From: Nostoc carneum NIES-2107
GTDB lineage: Bacteria; Cyanobacteriota; Cyanobacteriia; Cyanobacteriales; Nostocaceae
DNA length: 64,000 bases
Direction of reading: 5' to 3'
Assembly (NCBI GenBank): GCA_002368155.1
Contig: AP018180.1
Coordinates: 7,124,561-7,188,560 of the forward strand
This document shows, piece by piece, positions 35,624 through 44,263 of this stretch; position 1 is the stretch's first letter; each line of letters opens with the position of its first letter. The notes under the pieces were generated by a model. That model searched no databases, was not told the origin of the DNA, and saw only the letters and a program-made list of their open reading frames with translations. The position numbers were made by a program, and so were the translations under genes.

Positions 35624-37189
35624 ATGCAAACCCTGCTAAACAATCGCTATCAAGTGATTCAAACTTTAGGAAGCGGTGGATTTGGAGAGACTTTTTTAGC
35701 AGAAGATACCCAAATGCCATCCAAGCGTCGCTGTGTGATTAAACAACTCAAACCAATTCAAAACAACCCCCAGATTTATCAACTGGTAAGAGAACGCTTT
35801 CAAAGAGAAGCAGCAATTTTAGAAGATTTGGGTGGCGCTACTGACCAAATTCCCTCTTTATATGCTTATTTTCAGTCAGAAGGGCAATTTTATGTAGTGC
35901 AAGAGTTAATTGAAGGACAGACTCTCACAGCGAAATTGCAACAGCAGGGATTACTCAGCGAAAGTTCAGTTAAGGAAATATTAGTCAATTTATTACCAGT
36001 ATTAGAGTATATCCACTCCAAGCGCATCATTCACCGCGATATCAAGCCGGATAACATTATTTTGCGTTATCGAGACAACAAACCTGTACTCATTGATTTT
36101 GGTGCAGTGCGGGAAACAATGGGAACAGTACTCAATTCTCAAGGTAATCCTACCAGTTCGATTGTGATTGGCACACCAGGATATATGCCCAGCGAGCAAG
36201 CAATGGGTAGGCCAGTGTTTTCCAGTGATCTATATAGTTTAGGCATGACAGCAATTTACTTGCTGACTGGGAAACAACCGCAAGAATTAGAGACAGATCC
36301 GCGCACCGGCGAAATTATTTGGTCTCATCATGCTTTAAGCGTCAGTCCCACATTTGCAGGAGTGATTGATAAAGCGATCGCATATCATCCCCGCGATCGC
36401 TTCGCCACAGCTAGAGAAATGCTCCAAGCCTTGCAAATTGGAGCAAATACCTTTCCACCAACTGTCCCTTATGTCCCACCAACAGTAGCCAACACACCAG
36501 CAGCAACTCATCCTTATGTTCAACCGCCAGTAGCCAACACACCAGCACCTACTCAATATACAATCCCCGTCAGTCCTGGGGCATCTCATCAACCAAATCC
36601 AATTCCTGTTAATTCACCGCCATCTTATCAACCTGGGAATCCCAGCAATCCCAGCAATGGACAAAGAGGAGTCTTTATTGCCAGTTTAATCGCCGGGGGT
36701 TTGATTGGCGCTGCCATAATTATTGCTTTTGCGCTTCACAACAACAAACAACCCCAAATCATAGGCGAATCAACACCTGCAGCCACGGAATCTAATACAA
36801 TTGGCAATCAACCCCAGGAAACTGCAACACCAACAACCAGCGAAACAACAAGCGATCGCCCATCACCAGAAGTCGCGATTCAAAATTATTACGCCAATAT
36901 TAATCAAGGAAAATTTCAAACTTCTTGGAATCTGCTAACCCCCAGCTTACAAAATAATCGCAAACTCCACCCTAATGGTTATCTTTCCTATATAGATTGG
37001 TGGGGAGGTAGAGTGCAAAGCGTCGATGTCACACAAGTGAATTCAGTGGAAGCGAACGCAGAAACAGCCACAGTAGACGCAAGTTTGCGATTTTACTTGA
37101 AAAACGGCAAAGTAACCCCAGCTTCCGTGCGCTTTTCTCTATTATGGGATGCTCAAAATAGCAGATGGGTTGTCAGTGATGTCCAGTAA
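35624..37189 (+). CDS. Ser/Thr protein kinase with C-terminal NTF2-like domain
   Basis: About 521 residues from MQTLLNNRYQ; the paralogues begin in the same way, so the 22 extra residues from 35558 are not favoured. Kinase domain 5-272 with GSGGFGETFLAED, VIKQLKP, HRDIKPDN, DFGAV. A Pro-rich linker contains two near-copies of PYVxPxVANTPA. Membrane helix at about 370-390. The C-terminal 105 residues (PEVAIQNYYANINQGKFQTSWNLL ... DASLRFYLKNG ... RWVVSDVQ) have the helix-strand pattern of an NTF2-like domain. A terminator follows. Confidence 0.9.
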   Translation: MQTLLNNRYQVIQTLGSGGFGETFLAEDTQMPSKRRCVIKQLKPIQNNPQIYQLVRERFQREAAILEDLGGATDQIPSLYAYFQSEGQFYVVQELIEGQTLTAKLQQQGLLSESSVKEILVNLLPVLEYIHSKRIIHRDIKPDNIILRYRDNKPVLIDFGAVRETMGTVLNSQGNPTSSIVIGTPGYMPSEQAMGRPVFSSDLYSLGMTAIYLLTGKQPQELETDPRTGEIIWSHHALSVSPTFAGVIDKAIAYHPRDRFATAREMLQALQIGANTFPPTVPYVPPTVANTPAATHPYVQPPVANTPAPTQYTIPVSPGASHQPNPIPVNSPPSYQPGNPSNPSNGQRGVFIASLIAGGLIGAAIIIAFALHNNKQPQIIGESTPAATESNTIGNQPQETATPTTSETTSDRPSPEVAIQNYYANINQGKFQTSWNLLTPSLQNNRKLHPNGYLSYIDWWGGRVQSVDVTQVNSVEANAETATVDASLRFYLKNGKVTPASVRFSLLWDAQNSRWVVSDVQ

Positions 37190-37212
37190 ATTGGTTCATT
37201 GAAAGCGGCGGC

Positions 37213-37243
37213 AAACTCCATCCTCTTGAGGGTGGAGTTTTTT
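37213..37243 (+). terminator. Rho-independent terminator of the third kinase gene
   Basis: AACTCCATCCTC and GAGGGTGGAGTT form a stem with a short loop and a TTTTTTA tail, 24 bp after the kinase stop. Confidence 0.85.
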
Positions 37244-37308
37244 ATTAACGCTGTTAGCCAAATTTTGTCAAGCCATGTTGACAGTTTGTAACAATTTTGT
37301 TAAATTAG

Positions 37309-37322
37309 TTTACATAAGTTAA
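37309..37322 (+). promoter_or_regulatory. HLR1-like motif upstream of psb34
   Basis: TTTACATAAGTTAA matches the psbA upstream motif TTTACAAAAGTTAA at 13 of 14 bases. Its first half fits the KTTACAWW half-site of HLR1, the RpaB site of high-light genes; the second half is poor. A TAACAA/TTGTTA palindrome lies just upstream (near 37290-37303). Confidence 0.4.
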
Positions 37323-37343
37323 TAAACAAGCGATAAAAAAACT

Positions 37344-37514
37344 ATGTACACCACAATTAATGAAGACGGCGTTCTCAACAACTATCCAACTGAACCCCAG
37401 GTATACTGCGCTGAATACCCAGCAATTTGGGAACAACGCAACTACCTGATCCAAGGTGCAATTGCAACTATGTTTGTTTCTGCTGTTATGTGGGTTGCTT
37501 TTGCAGTTAGCTAA
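37344..37514 (+). CDS. psb34: Psb34-like photosystem II assembly protein (Ssl1498 family)
   Basis: A 56-residue protein beginning MYTTINEDGVLNNYP. The N-terminal TxINExGxLNNY and the single C-terminal helix (IQGAIATMFVSAVMWVAFAVS) are the hallmark of the Ssl1498/Psb34 family. Members are distant relatives of high-light-inducible proteins and bind PSII assembly intermediates at CP47. The thylakoid membrane is the expected site. The gene is very short but bounded by a plausible promoter and terminator. It lies 2 kb from psbA but is separated from it by a mobile element. Confidence 0.88.
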   Translation: MYTTINEDGVLNNYPTEPQVYCAEYPAIWEQRNYLIQGAIATMFVSAVMWVAFAVS

Positions 37515-37570
37515 AATTTTTTAATTTCGATATCGGTATATTCCATCACATTTAAACTTCTCTCTCTAAC

Positions 37571-37600
37571 CTCAGCTACCAAGCTGGGGCTTTTTGTTAA
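37571..37600 (+). terminator. Terminator of psb34
   Basis: CTCAGCT-ACCA-AGCTGGGG followed by CTTTTTG forms a short stem and T-run about 60 bp after the stop. Confidence 0.7.
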
Positions 37601-37740
37601 TGTTGAGTCTTATACAAATTTGAAAAAATAACGCGACAGATTGTAGGGGCAAGGCAGTGCCCATTGGTGTCAACTTAAGCTAAAAGGAAGCATAAGATGT
37701 AATCTTAGAATATCAATTCTGATGTTCTAAGTGATACATC

Positions 37741-38085
37741 ATGAGTAGAAAAAGACCAGCGAGAACAGGAAACCCAGATTTGCGGCAGCAAAAGCATGTA
37801 CCAGCGCCGCCAATAGAAGAAATCGAGAAAGAAATATTTTCATTGTTATCTCCTGTGAGCTTTAAACCCTTGAGATTATATGAAAATGAACAAAACAAGA
37901 AATACCGGGACAGAATATTAACACTGCCGATGATGATGGCGATCGTGGTGAGTTTAGTATATCGGCAGATTCCTGGCTTAAGAGAAGTTCAAAGGGTATT
38001 ATCACGCATTGGGATTGTTATGGGTGGAACGAATAGAAGTAACAGCCCAAGCAGTGTCAAAAAGATTGCGAACATTACCAATTGA
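37741..38085 (+). CDS. IS4-like transposase, N-terminal part (copy 2)
   Basis: Identical in protein sequence to the frame at 27021. The same frame break follows near 38008. Confidence 0.75.
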   Translation: MSRKRPARTGNPDLRQQKHVPAPPIEEIEKEIFSLLSPVSFKPLRLYENEQNKKYRDRILTLPMMMAIVVSLVYRQIPGLREVQRVLSRIGIVMGGTNRSNSPSSVKKIANITN

Positions 38086-39061
38086 ATTATTTGTACAGGT
38101 TTTTGAGCAAGTAATCCAAAGAATTAATCATCAACCAAAAAATCAAGCAATTCCAGAGAATTGGCAGGCAGTCTGTCATCGATTCCCAGCGATTTGGATT
38201 GCGGATGGTAGCACCTTAGAAGCATTGAGAAGAAAGCTCAAAGCACTACAACAAAAGGAAAAAATACTGGCTGGTAAAATGATGATGGTGGTAGAAGCAT
38301 TTCACCATCGCCCAGTCGCAACCTGGTATACAACAAATAGTAACGCCAATGATAAGACTTGGTGCGAGCAATTACTCGAGCGCTTACCAACAGGTGGATT
38401 GCTAATTTTTGATTTGGGATTTTTTAAATTTCCTTGGTTCGACGCATTCACCGAATCTGATAAGTTTTTTGTCACCAGATTACGAGAAAAAACTGCTTAC
38501 AAGGTGATTCGTTGTGTGACCTGCGCCCAATTTTACCGTGATGAAGTAATATCTCTGGGCGAATATCGCTCCAATCCTTGTCTGCATCAGGTACGTCTGG
38601 TTTCTGTACTGTGGGGTTCAACTTGGTATTACTATCTCACTAATGTGATTGACCCGCAAATTTTATCTGCACAGCAAGTTTGTGAGTTATATCGTCGTCG
38701 TTGGCGTGTTGAAGATGCATTTTTGCTGACCAAAAGGCTTTTAGGTCTGGCTTATATCTGGGTTGGCGATCGCAATGGTGTGCAAATTCAAATTTTTGCC
38801 ACTTGGATTTTCTACGCTGTTCTCAATCAATTATGTCTTGATGTTGCAATCGCATTAAATCAACCTTTAGACCGAATTTCTACAGAAATGGTTTTTCGCA
38901 GTCTATACCATTTTTCCCAAGCTGTTCTCCGTGGCGATGCCACTGATGCTGTCACCTATCTTGCTGAACATCAAAAGCTCTTTGGATTAGTCAAAACTAG
39001 GCGTAAGCGTGATCGTGAGATTGACGCTTACACTCAACAAATTTGGGCAAAATCTTCTTAA
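38009..39061 (+). CDS. IS4-like transposase, catalytic part (copy 2)
   Basis: Identical to the frame at 27289 except for one residue near the C-terminus (Asp here, His in copy 1). It carries the same catalytic motifs (IADGST, LLIFDLG, YRRRW...E). Confidence 0.82.
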   Translation: MGLLWVERIEVTAQAVSKRLRTLPIELFVQVFEQVIQRINHQPKNQAIPENWQAVCHRFPAIWIADGSTLEALRRKLKALQQKEKILAGKMMMVVEAFHHRPVATWYTTNSNANDKTWCEQLLERLPTGGLLIFDLGFFKFPWFDAFTESDKFFVTRLREKTAYKVIRCVTCAQFYRDEVISLGEYRSNPCLHQVRLVSVLWGSTWYYYLTNVIDPQILSAQQVCELYRRRWRVEDAFLLTKRLLGLAYIWVGDRNGVQIQIFATWIFYAVLNQLCLDVAIALNQPLDRISTEMVFRSLYHFSQAVLRGDATDAVTYLAEHQKLFGLVKTRRKRDREIDAYTQQIWAKSS

Positions 39062-39116
39062 GTTGACACCAATGGGCAGTGCCTTGCCCTCTAGAATATT
39101 ATTCATGTGTCGCTTC

Positions 39117-39236
39117 AGGACTTCCTAATATAAAAATATGCGATCGCTAAGTTTAGCAGGGGAGCAGAGGGAGAGAAAGAATTTACTCAATATCTTCTCT
39201 CTTGCTGATTGAATAATTTAATTTCTGGAAATCTCT
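39117..39236. repeat. Degenerate GGGACTTCCA-type MITE
   Basis: It begins AGGACTTCC and ends TTTAATTTCTGGAAATCTCT, with GGGGAGCAGAGGGAG inside. More diverged than the copies at 42925 and 56586. Confidence 0.5.
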
Positions 39237-39264
39237 TATACCAATTTAAAAAAGAAACTAATAG

Positions 39265-39305
39265 CGAAACCCAACAACACCGCTTTGCTGTTGGGTTTCG
39301 TTTTT
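39265..39305 (+). terminator. Strong hairpin with T-run, plus strand
   Basis: CGAAACCCAACA and TGTTGGGTTTCG (12 bp) are followed by TTTTTCTTTT. It would stop transcripts from the IS4-like element before they enter psbA antisense. Confidence 0.75.
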
Positions 39306-39345
39306 CTTTTGGAGATTTAGCGCTGTTTTGTCACTTTTATACTAA

Positions 39346-39375
39346 AAAGCGCCCTCCCAATTGGGAGGGCGCTTT
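39346..39375 (-). terminator. psbA terminator
   Basis: AAAGCGCCCTCCCAA and its exact complement form a 30-bp perfect palindrome. On the minus strand the hairpin ends in a TTTTT run. It lies 38 bp after the psbA stop. Confidence 0.9.
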
Positions 39376-39412
39376 CAATTCACAGAGAAGCTATTACTTG
39401 ATGGCTCAGAAA

Positions 39413-40495
39413 TTAGCCGTTGATAGCAGGAGCACTCATAGCAACAGGAGCAACTTCACCAGCAGCCAAGTCTAGAGGGAAGTTGTGAGCGTTACGCTCG
39501 TGCATTACTTCCATACCCAAGTTAGCGCGGTTGATGATATCGGCCCAGGTGTTAACTACACGACCTGTGGAATCAATCACAGACTGGTTGAAGTTGAAAC
39601 CGTTCAAGTTGAACGCCATTGTGCTTACGCCCAACGCGGTGAACCAGATACCGATTACAGGCCATGCAGCCAAGAAGAAGTGTAAAGAACGGCTGTTGTT
39701 GAAGGATGCGTATTGGAAGATTAAGCGACCAAAGTAACCGTGTGCAGCTACGATGTTGTAGGTTTCTTCCTCTTGTCCGAACTTGTAACCGTAGTTTTGA
39801 GATTCGTTCTCGGTGGTTTCACGAACCAAAGAAGAGGTTACCAAAGAACCGTGCATTGCACTGAACAAAGAACCACCGAATACACCAGCCACACCTAACA
39901 TGTGGAAGGGGTGCATGAGGATGTTGTGCTCAGCTTGGAACACAATCATGAAGTTGAAGGTTCCAGAGATACCCAAGGGCATACCATCGGAGAATGAACC
40001 TTGACCAATGGGGTAGATCAAGAATACTGCGGTTGCTGCTGCTACTGGTGCAGAGAATGCTAGGCAGATCCAAGGACGCATACCCAAGCGGTAAGACAAT
40101 TCCCACTCACGACCTAGGTAGCAGAATACGCCGGTCAAGAAGTGGAAAATTACCAATTGGTAAGGGCCGCCGTTGTACAACCACTCATCAAGAGAAGCTG
40201 CTTCCCAGATGGGATAGAAGTGCAAACCAATAGCGTTGGAAGAAGGAACGACTGCACCAGAGATGATGTTGTTTCCGTAGAGTAAGGAACCTGCAACAGG
40301 TTCACGGATACCATCGATGTCTACTGGAGGCGCAGCGATGAAGGCGATTACGAAGCAAGCGGTTGCAGCTAGTAGGGTTGGGATCATGAGGACACCGAAC
40401 CAACCGATGTATAAACGGTTATTGGTGCTGGTAATCCATTCGCAGAAGCGATCCCATACGTTAGCGCTAGAGCGCTGTTGTAAGGTTGCTGTCAT
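39413..40495 (-). CDS. psbA: Photosystem II protein D1 (Glu130, high-light form)
   Basis: D1 binds the primary donor, pheophytin, QB and most ligands of the Mn4CaO5 cluster in the thylakoid membrane. The 360-residue sequence has Tyr161 (YPIGQGSF), Asp170, His190 and His198 ([10 protein letters not shown]). Residue 130 is Glu (CYLGRE), the form typical of stress- or high-light-induced D1; the standard form has Gln. Cleavage after Ala344 (LDLA) by CtpA would remove a 16-residue tail. Five membrane helices are evident. Other psbA copies probably exist outside the window. Confidence 0.98.
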   Translation of the reverse strand: MTATLQQRSSANVWDRFCEWITSTNNRLYIGWFGVLMIPTLLAATACFVIAFIAAPPVDIDGIREPVAGSLLYGNNIISGAVVPSSNAIGLHFYPIWEAASLDEWLYNGGPYQLVIFHFLTGVFCYLGREWELSYRLGMRPWICLAFSAPVAAATAVFLIYPIGQGSFSDGMPLGISGTFNFMIVFQAEHNILMHPFHMLGVAGVFGGSLFSAMHGSLVTSSLVRETTENESQNYGYKFGQEEETYNIVAAHGYFGRLIFQYASFNNSRSLHFFLAAWPVIGIWFTALGVSTMAFNLNGFNFNQSVIDSTGRVVNTWADIINRANLGMEVMHERNAHNFPLDLAAGEVAPVAMSAPAING

Positions 40496-40562
40496 GGTTT
40501 TATGATTGCGGTTATATGTATGAATTAGGCGTGTTCTTGCCTATGTGAGTAATTTACACTTG

Positions 40563-40599
40563 TTTACAAAAGTTAATCAAGTACTTTAACTTTTGTAAA
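40563..40599. promoter_or_regulatory. Perfect inverted repeat upstream of psbA
   Basis: TTTACAAAAGTTAA (40563-40576) and its exact complement (40586-40599) are separated by nine bases. The sequence lies about 70-105 bp upstream of the psbA start. One arm equals the motif upstream of psb34 except for one base. Candidate site for a dimeric regulator, possibly RpaB-like. Confidence 0.5.
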
Positions 40600-40760
40600 T
40601 GTAATAAAACATATTAGCTGTACTTATTGAAAAGTCAGATATCTTAGCAGATATCAAGATAGGAACTCTTTTAGCACCAAGTATTAGTTTTAATAAAAAT
40701 TTAGCACGTTAGTAGCGAGTAGAGATGATGAGAGCGTTTTAATCCCTAATAGGGGTTAGT

Positions 40761-40796
40761 TTTAATTGCAATCATTAGTAAGCCATTGCAATTAAA
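40761..40796. promoter_or_regulatory. 12-bp inverted repeat between psbA and the fourth kinase gene
   Basis: TTTAATTGCAAT and its exact complement ATTGCAATTAAA are spaced by 12 bases. It lies 265 bp upstream of psbA and 177 bp upstream of the kinase gene. Operator or leader hairpin; not assigned. The rest of the 40496-40972 spacer is AT-rich. Confidence 0.4.
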
Positions 40797-40972
40797 CTAT
40801 TTCCACCCAATAAGCTGTTAAGCATTGAAATTGCATAGCCGTACCTCACCAACTTGCAACTTGCTGTATTTGATTGTCAATGTCATAAAATTTTTGTCAT
40901 AGTCTATCTGGTATACATTGGAAAGGGCAAACTCTAACGACCAGCAACTAGGCATTCACGCTTTTAAAGAGC

Positions 40973-42790
40973 ATGACAATAACCCTTCTCAACAATCGGT
41001 ATCAAGTTATTCAGGTACTCGGTGCGGGTGGTTTTGGCGAAACCTTTCTGGCAGAGGATACTCATATGCCTTCTCGCCGTCGCTGTGTAATTAAACAGCT
41101 AAAGCCCATCAGTAATGATCCGCAAACTTACCAAATCATTCAACAGCGGTTTGAGCGAGAAGCCGCTACTTTAGAGTCCCTGGGTAAAAATAGTGACCAA
41201 ATTCCGGAACTTTATGCCTATTTTTCGGAATATGGGCAATTTTACCTCGTTCAGGAATGGATTCATGGTCAAACCTTGAGAGATATTGTTACCGCTAATA
41301 ATCACGTTAGTGAAACGGCTGTGAGGGAAATTCTGTTTAGTCTTTTACCAGTATTAGAATATATCCACAGCAAAGGTATTATTCATCGGGATATCAAGCC
41401 GGATAACATTATTGTTCGTTCTCCCGATAGCAAGCCAGTTTTGATTGATTTTGGCGCGGTTAAGGAAACTATCCGTTCTGTAGTGACTTCCCCAGGAATT
41501 CATGCAAATTCAATGGTAATTGGTACGCCAGGATATATGTCTAGCGAACAGGCTTTAGGAAGACCAGTGTATGCTACTGATATTTATGGTTTAGGTTTAA
41601 CGGCAATTTATTTATTAACTGGTAAACAACCCCAAGAACTAGAAACCAACCAACAAACAGGGGAAATCCTCTGGCGAGATTATGCGCCTAATGTTTCGCC
41701 TAGTTTAGCAGCAGTATTAGATCAAGCAATTAAACCCAATGCTAGCGATCGCTACACCACTGCTAGTAAAATGCTCTATGCTTTGCAGTCCGCTAGCTAT
41801 ATTGCACCAGCCACAGTCACTAGACGGCCTACCACAGCTAACGCATCTATTGGGAAAACTCAGCCATTATACGCACCGCAACCACAAACGATTGCTCCCA
41901 GTAATTGGCAAAAACCTGCTGCAATTGTTGGCAGTTTAGTTGTGGGTGGTTTGATTGGTGGATTAATAATTTCTAATATTACCCGTCAACCAGAAGTGGA
42001 AACGCCCATTGTGCAAAATTCCACTCCTTCGCCAGAACCCTCTGCTAGCATTACCCCACTTACCGAAACCCCTACCCCTACGCCAACTTCACCCGGTGCA
42101 TCACCATCACCAGTGGAAGTTATTCCTGCACCGATTCCCCCTCTCAACCCCAGAGTCGAATCCAATCCCCCAGACACCACAACATCAGCACCAGAGCAAG
42201 AGCCTGTAAATTCTGATACTCCTGCACCAGTCGCCACAACTGCACCAGAGTCAAAAGCAGAAAATCCGCCGCCTGTAGTTGCTACACCAGAGGCGCGTTC
42301 CACACCAAAAAATAATGATGAGCCTCGAAAATCGGCTAGTAGCAATGTTAGCCAAAGCATTCCAGCATTTCCTACAGGTACTTCTAGAAGCAGCGTAGAA
42401 GCTACTCTTGGTAAAAAGAAAGATTTAAGAGGAGTATGGCGCAATACTCGCGCTGTCACCTATAACGTAGTCCCAGACCAAATTGACTTAGGCTACTTAT
42501 TCGACCGCAAAACCGGAGCACTGCGCCAAACTGAGGCAGCTTTTGCTCAATCGGTAGACCCCCAAGTCATGCAGAATACTTTAAATGGAATGTTAGGCGG
42601 TCAAGCTACAGCAGAAATTAAACAGGGATTACAACAAATACAAAGCCGTCAGTCTGATAATTTTACATTTAGCCAAGGTGGAGTCAAGGGTCAGATTGTA
42701 CGGCAAGACTGTGATTTTATTTACATCAGTATTTGGGACGCAGATTTACATGATTTTGTAAACCCTGCTTCCGCGAAACAGTGTAGCTAG
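40973..42790 (+). CDS. Ser/Thr protein kinase with Pro/Thr-rich linker and unnamed C-terminal domain
   Basis: The protein has 605 residues. Kinase domain 8-275: GAGGFGETFLAED, CVIKQLKP, HRDIKPDN, DFGAV, GTPGYMSSEQ. Membrane helix at about 323-343. A linker of about 130 residues is rich in Pro, Thr and Glu and probably extends into the periplasm. The C-terminal 140 residues start AFPTGTSRSSVEATLGK and include LDYLFDRKTG-like and DCDFIYISIWD segments; I do not recognise the fold. The catalytic part is paralogous to the cluster at 31-37 kb. It stands alone behind the psbA promoter. Confidence 0.9.
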   Translation: MTITLLNNRYQVIQVLGAGGFGETFLAEDTHMPSRRRCVIKQLKPISNDPQTYQIIQQRFEREAATLESLGKNSDQIPELYAYFSEYGQFYLVQEWIHGQTLRDIVTANNHVSETAVREILFSLLPVLEYIHSKGIIHRDIKPDNIIVRSPDSKPVLIDFGAVKETIRSVVTSPGIHANSMVIGTPGYMSSEQALGRPVYATDIYGLGLTAIYLLTGKQPQELETNQQTGEILWRDYAPNVSPSLAAVLDQAIKPNASDRYTTASKMLYALQSASYIAPATVTRRPTTANASIGKTQPLYAPQPQTIAPSNWQKPAAIVGSLVVGGLIGGLIISNITRQPEVETPIVQNSTPSPEPSASITPLTETPTPTPTSPGASPSPVEVIPAPIPPLNPRVESNPPDTTTSAPEQEPVNSDTPAPVATTAPESKAENPPPVVATPEARSTPKNNDEPRKSASSNVSQSIPAFPTGTSRSSVEATLGKKKDLRGVWRNTRAVTYNVVPDQIDLGYLFDRKTGALRQTEAAFAQSVDPQVMQNTLNGMLGGQATAEIKQGLQQIQSRQSDNFTFSQGGVKGQIVRQDCDFIYISIWDADLHDFVNPASAKQCS

Positions 42791-42924
42791 TGGTCTGTCC
42801 CATAAGTTCTGAGGGGTTGAGGAACGAACCGCAAAGGCGCGAAGTACACAAAGGAAGAGAAATGAAGAATGAGTTCACCCATCAAAATTAATGACATAAA
42901 CTACTAGTTTTTAGAAAAGGGAAC

Positions 42925-43035
42925 AGGGACTCCCAACTAAAAAAATATACTATCGCTTTTTTGGCAAGGGAGGAGGGGGGATAAAGAAAATATTTTCTCT
43001 CGGAAATTTGGATAATTTAATGTCTGGAAGTCTCA
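42925..43035. repeat. GGGACTTCCA-type MITE
   Basis: It begins AGGGACTCCCAACTAAAAAAA and ends TTTAATGTCTGGAAGTCTC, so the ends are inverted repeats. A GGGAGGAGGGGGG tract is inside. No reading frame. It lies in the gap (42791-43126) before the FUSC gene. Confidence 0.7.
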
Positions 43036-43126
43036 TCGAGAAAAGGATGTGTAATTAAATTTGTTGAAGTATCTCAAGTAGCATTAATTACGAACTACAA
43101 ATTAAGAATTACGAATTATTTCAAGC

Positions 43127-44263
43127 ATGGCAAAATCATCTCGTAGCTTGTCACGCTCAAATAACCCAGCCAAGCGATCGCGCCTCAGAAATGCGATCGC
43201 TCATATCAAAAACTGGATGTTTTCCCCCCAGGCGATTTCATGGCTACAGTTGGCGAAGATGGCAGGAAAAATGGCGATCGCAGCCACAATTTCTTTAGTG
43301 ATTGCTCAAGGGTTGCGCTGGGAATATCCGTTTTATGCGGTGATTGCGGCGATTATTGTCATGTCATCAACTCATGGCAGCACTTTAACATTAGGGATAC
43401 AGCGTTTAATCGGAACCATTATTGGTGCTTTATCTGGAGCCGTTTTTGCTGTTACATTAGGTACTCATCCCTGGTCGTTAGGATTGTGTGTCTTTATTAC
43501 CATCTTTACTACTTCTTGTGGAAAATTCAACGAAGCTGCAAAGTTGGCGGGGTATGTATCTGCGATCGTCATCTTAAGTTACAATCATTCGCCTTGGTTG
43601 TACGCCTGGGGTAGGTTACTAGAAACCTTGTTAGGTATTGGTGTGGCGCTGTTGGTAAATAAGTTTATTTTTCCAGCAGCAGCTGGTGTACAGTTGCGAG
43701 AATGTTTATTTCAAACCTTGGTAGATTTAGAAAAGTTTTACCGATTAGTAGTTAATTGCGCCTTTACAGGAAACTACGATCGCCCTTATGCAGATGCTTT
43801 AAAAATTAGTATTATTCGTTCTTTTGGTCAAGGACGGGAACTTTGGAAAGAAGTTAGACAAGGTTTGAGCAATGAACCGCCAGAAATGCGAGTAAATCCA
43901 GCTTGGGAATTTCTCATCCGGCGAATTTGGGAGCATATTCTCACAATGGAACATACTGTACTCGCCAGACAACAGGATACATTTTGGCAAATGCTTTCAC
44001 CTCAACTGACTCCCTTGGCGCAAGAAACTCAAAATGTCATGCTCGTACTAGCAACAGCGGTGAAATCTCATCAGCCACAATTATCTATTTCAGAGATGGA
44101 AGTTGCATTGACAAATGCCACAGAGCAATTCAATCATTTGCAAACAACACAACATTCAGATTATCCCATTGATGAGTTATTGCGGTTTTTCACCTTCTTT
44201 TACATCATGGAAGAAGTAGGGAGAAAGCTGCAAAGAATGGCAGCTACTCTCAATCAAGAGTAA
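43127..44263 (+). CDS. FUSC/aromatic-acid-exporter-like membrane protein
   Basis: The protein has 378 residues. A basic N-terminus is followed by six membrane helices between about 45 and 190. WEYPFYAVIAAIIVMSS, LGIQRLIGTIIGALSGAVFA and RLLETLLGIGVALLVNKFIFP are typical of the FUSC/ArAE group (the R-hxGTxxG pattern). A cytoplasmic helical tail of about 180 residues follows. Relatives export organic acids, but no substrate can be named. It starts 330 bp after the kinase gene, beyond a MITE, so it is probably independent. Confidence 0.8.
   Translation: MAKSSRSLSRSNNPAKRSRLRNAIAHIKNWMFSPQAISWLQLAKMAGKMAIAATISLVIAQGLRWEYPFYAVIAAIIVMSSTHGSTLTLGIQRLIGTIIGALSGAVFAVTLGTHPWSLGLCVFITIFTTSCGKFNEAAKLAGYVSAIVILSYNHSPWLYAWGRLLETLLGIGVALLVNKFIFPAAAGVQLRECLFQTLVDLEKFYRLVVNCAFTGNYDRPYADALKISIIRSFGQGRELWKEVRQGLSNEPPEMRVNPAWEFLIRRIWEHILTMEHTVLARQQDTFWQMLSPQLTPLAQETQNVMLVLATAVKSHQPQLSISEMEVALTNATEQFNHLQTTQHSDYPIDELLRFFTFFYIMEEVGRKLQRMAATLNQE

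Larger units (their letters stand above)
37662..39074 (+). mobile_element. IS4-like insertion sequence, copy 2 (1,413 bp)
   Basis: Same ends as copy 1 (CATTGGTGTCAACTTAAG and complement) and the same orientation. The target duplication is GGCAGTGCC (37653-37661 and 39075-39083), different by one base from that of copy 1. Each copy thus keeps its own matched duplication, showing two separate insertions. Confidence 0.88.
37633..39113 (-). repeat. 59-bp palindromic repeat (copy 2), split by an IS4-like element
   Basis: The right part (39084-39113, CTAGAATATTATTCATGTGTCGC) is the complement of the left flank of copy 1; the left part (37633-37661, GCGACAGATTGTAGGGGCAAGG) is the complement of the right flank of copy 1. 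This is therefore the same repeat in the other orientation, again with the IS at the GGCAnTGCC centre. Confidence 0.8.

Noticed and set aside
26942-39074. A 12-kb composite transposon formed by the two IS4-like copies.
   Set aside because: Each copy has its own matched 9-bp duplication (GGCAATGCC or GGCAGTGCC). A composite transposon would share one duplication at the outer ends only. The enclosed genes include psb34, a core gene.
41986-42459. Reverse-strand frame of 157 codons inside the fourth kinase gene.
   Set aside because: Gly/Ser/Val-rich shadow of the Pro/Thr-rich linker; no start signal.
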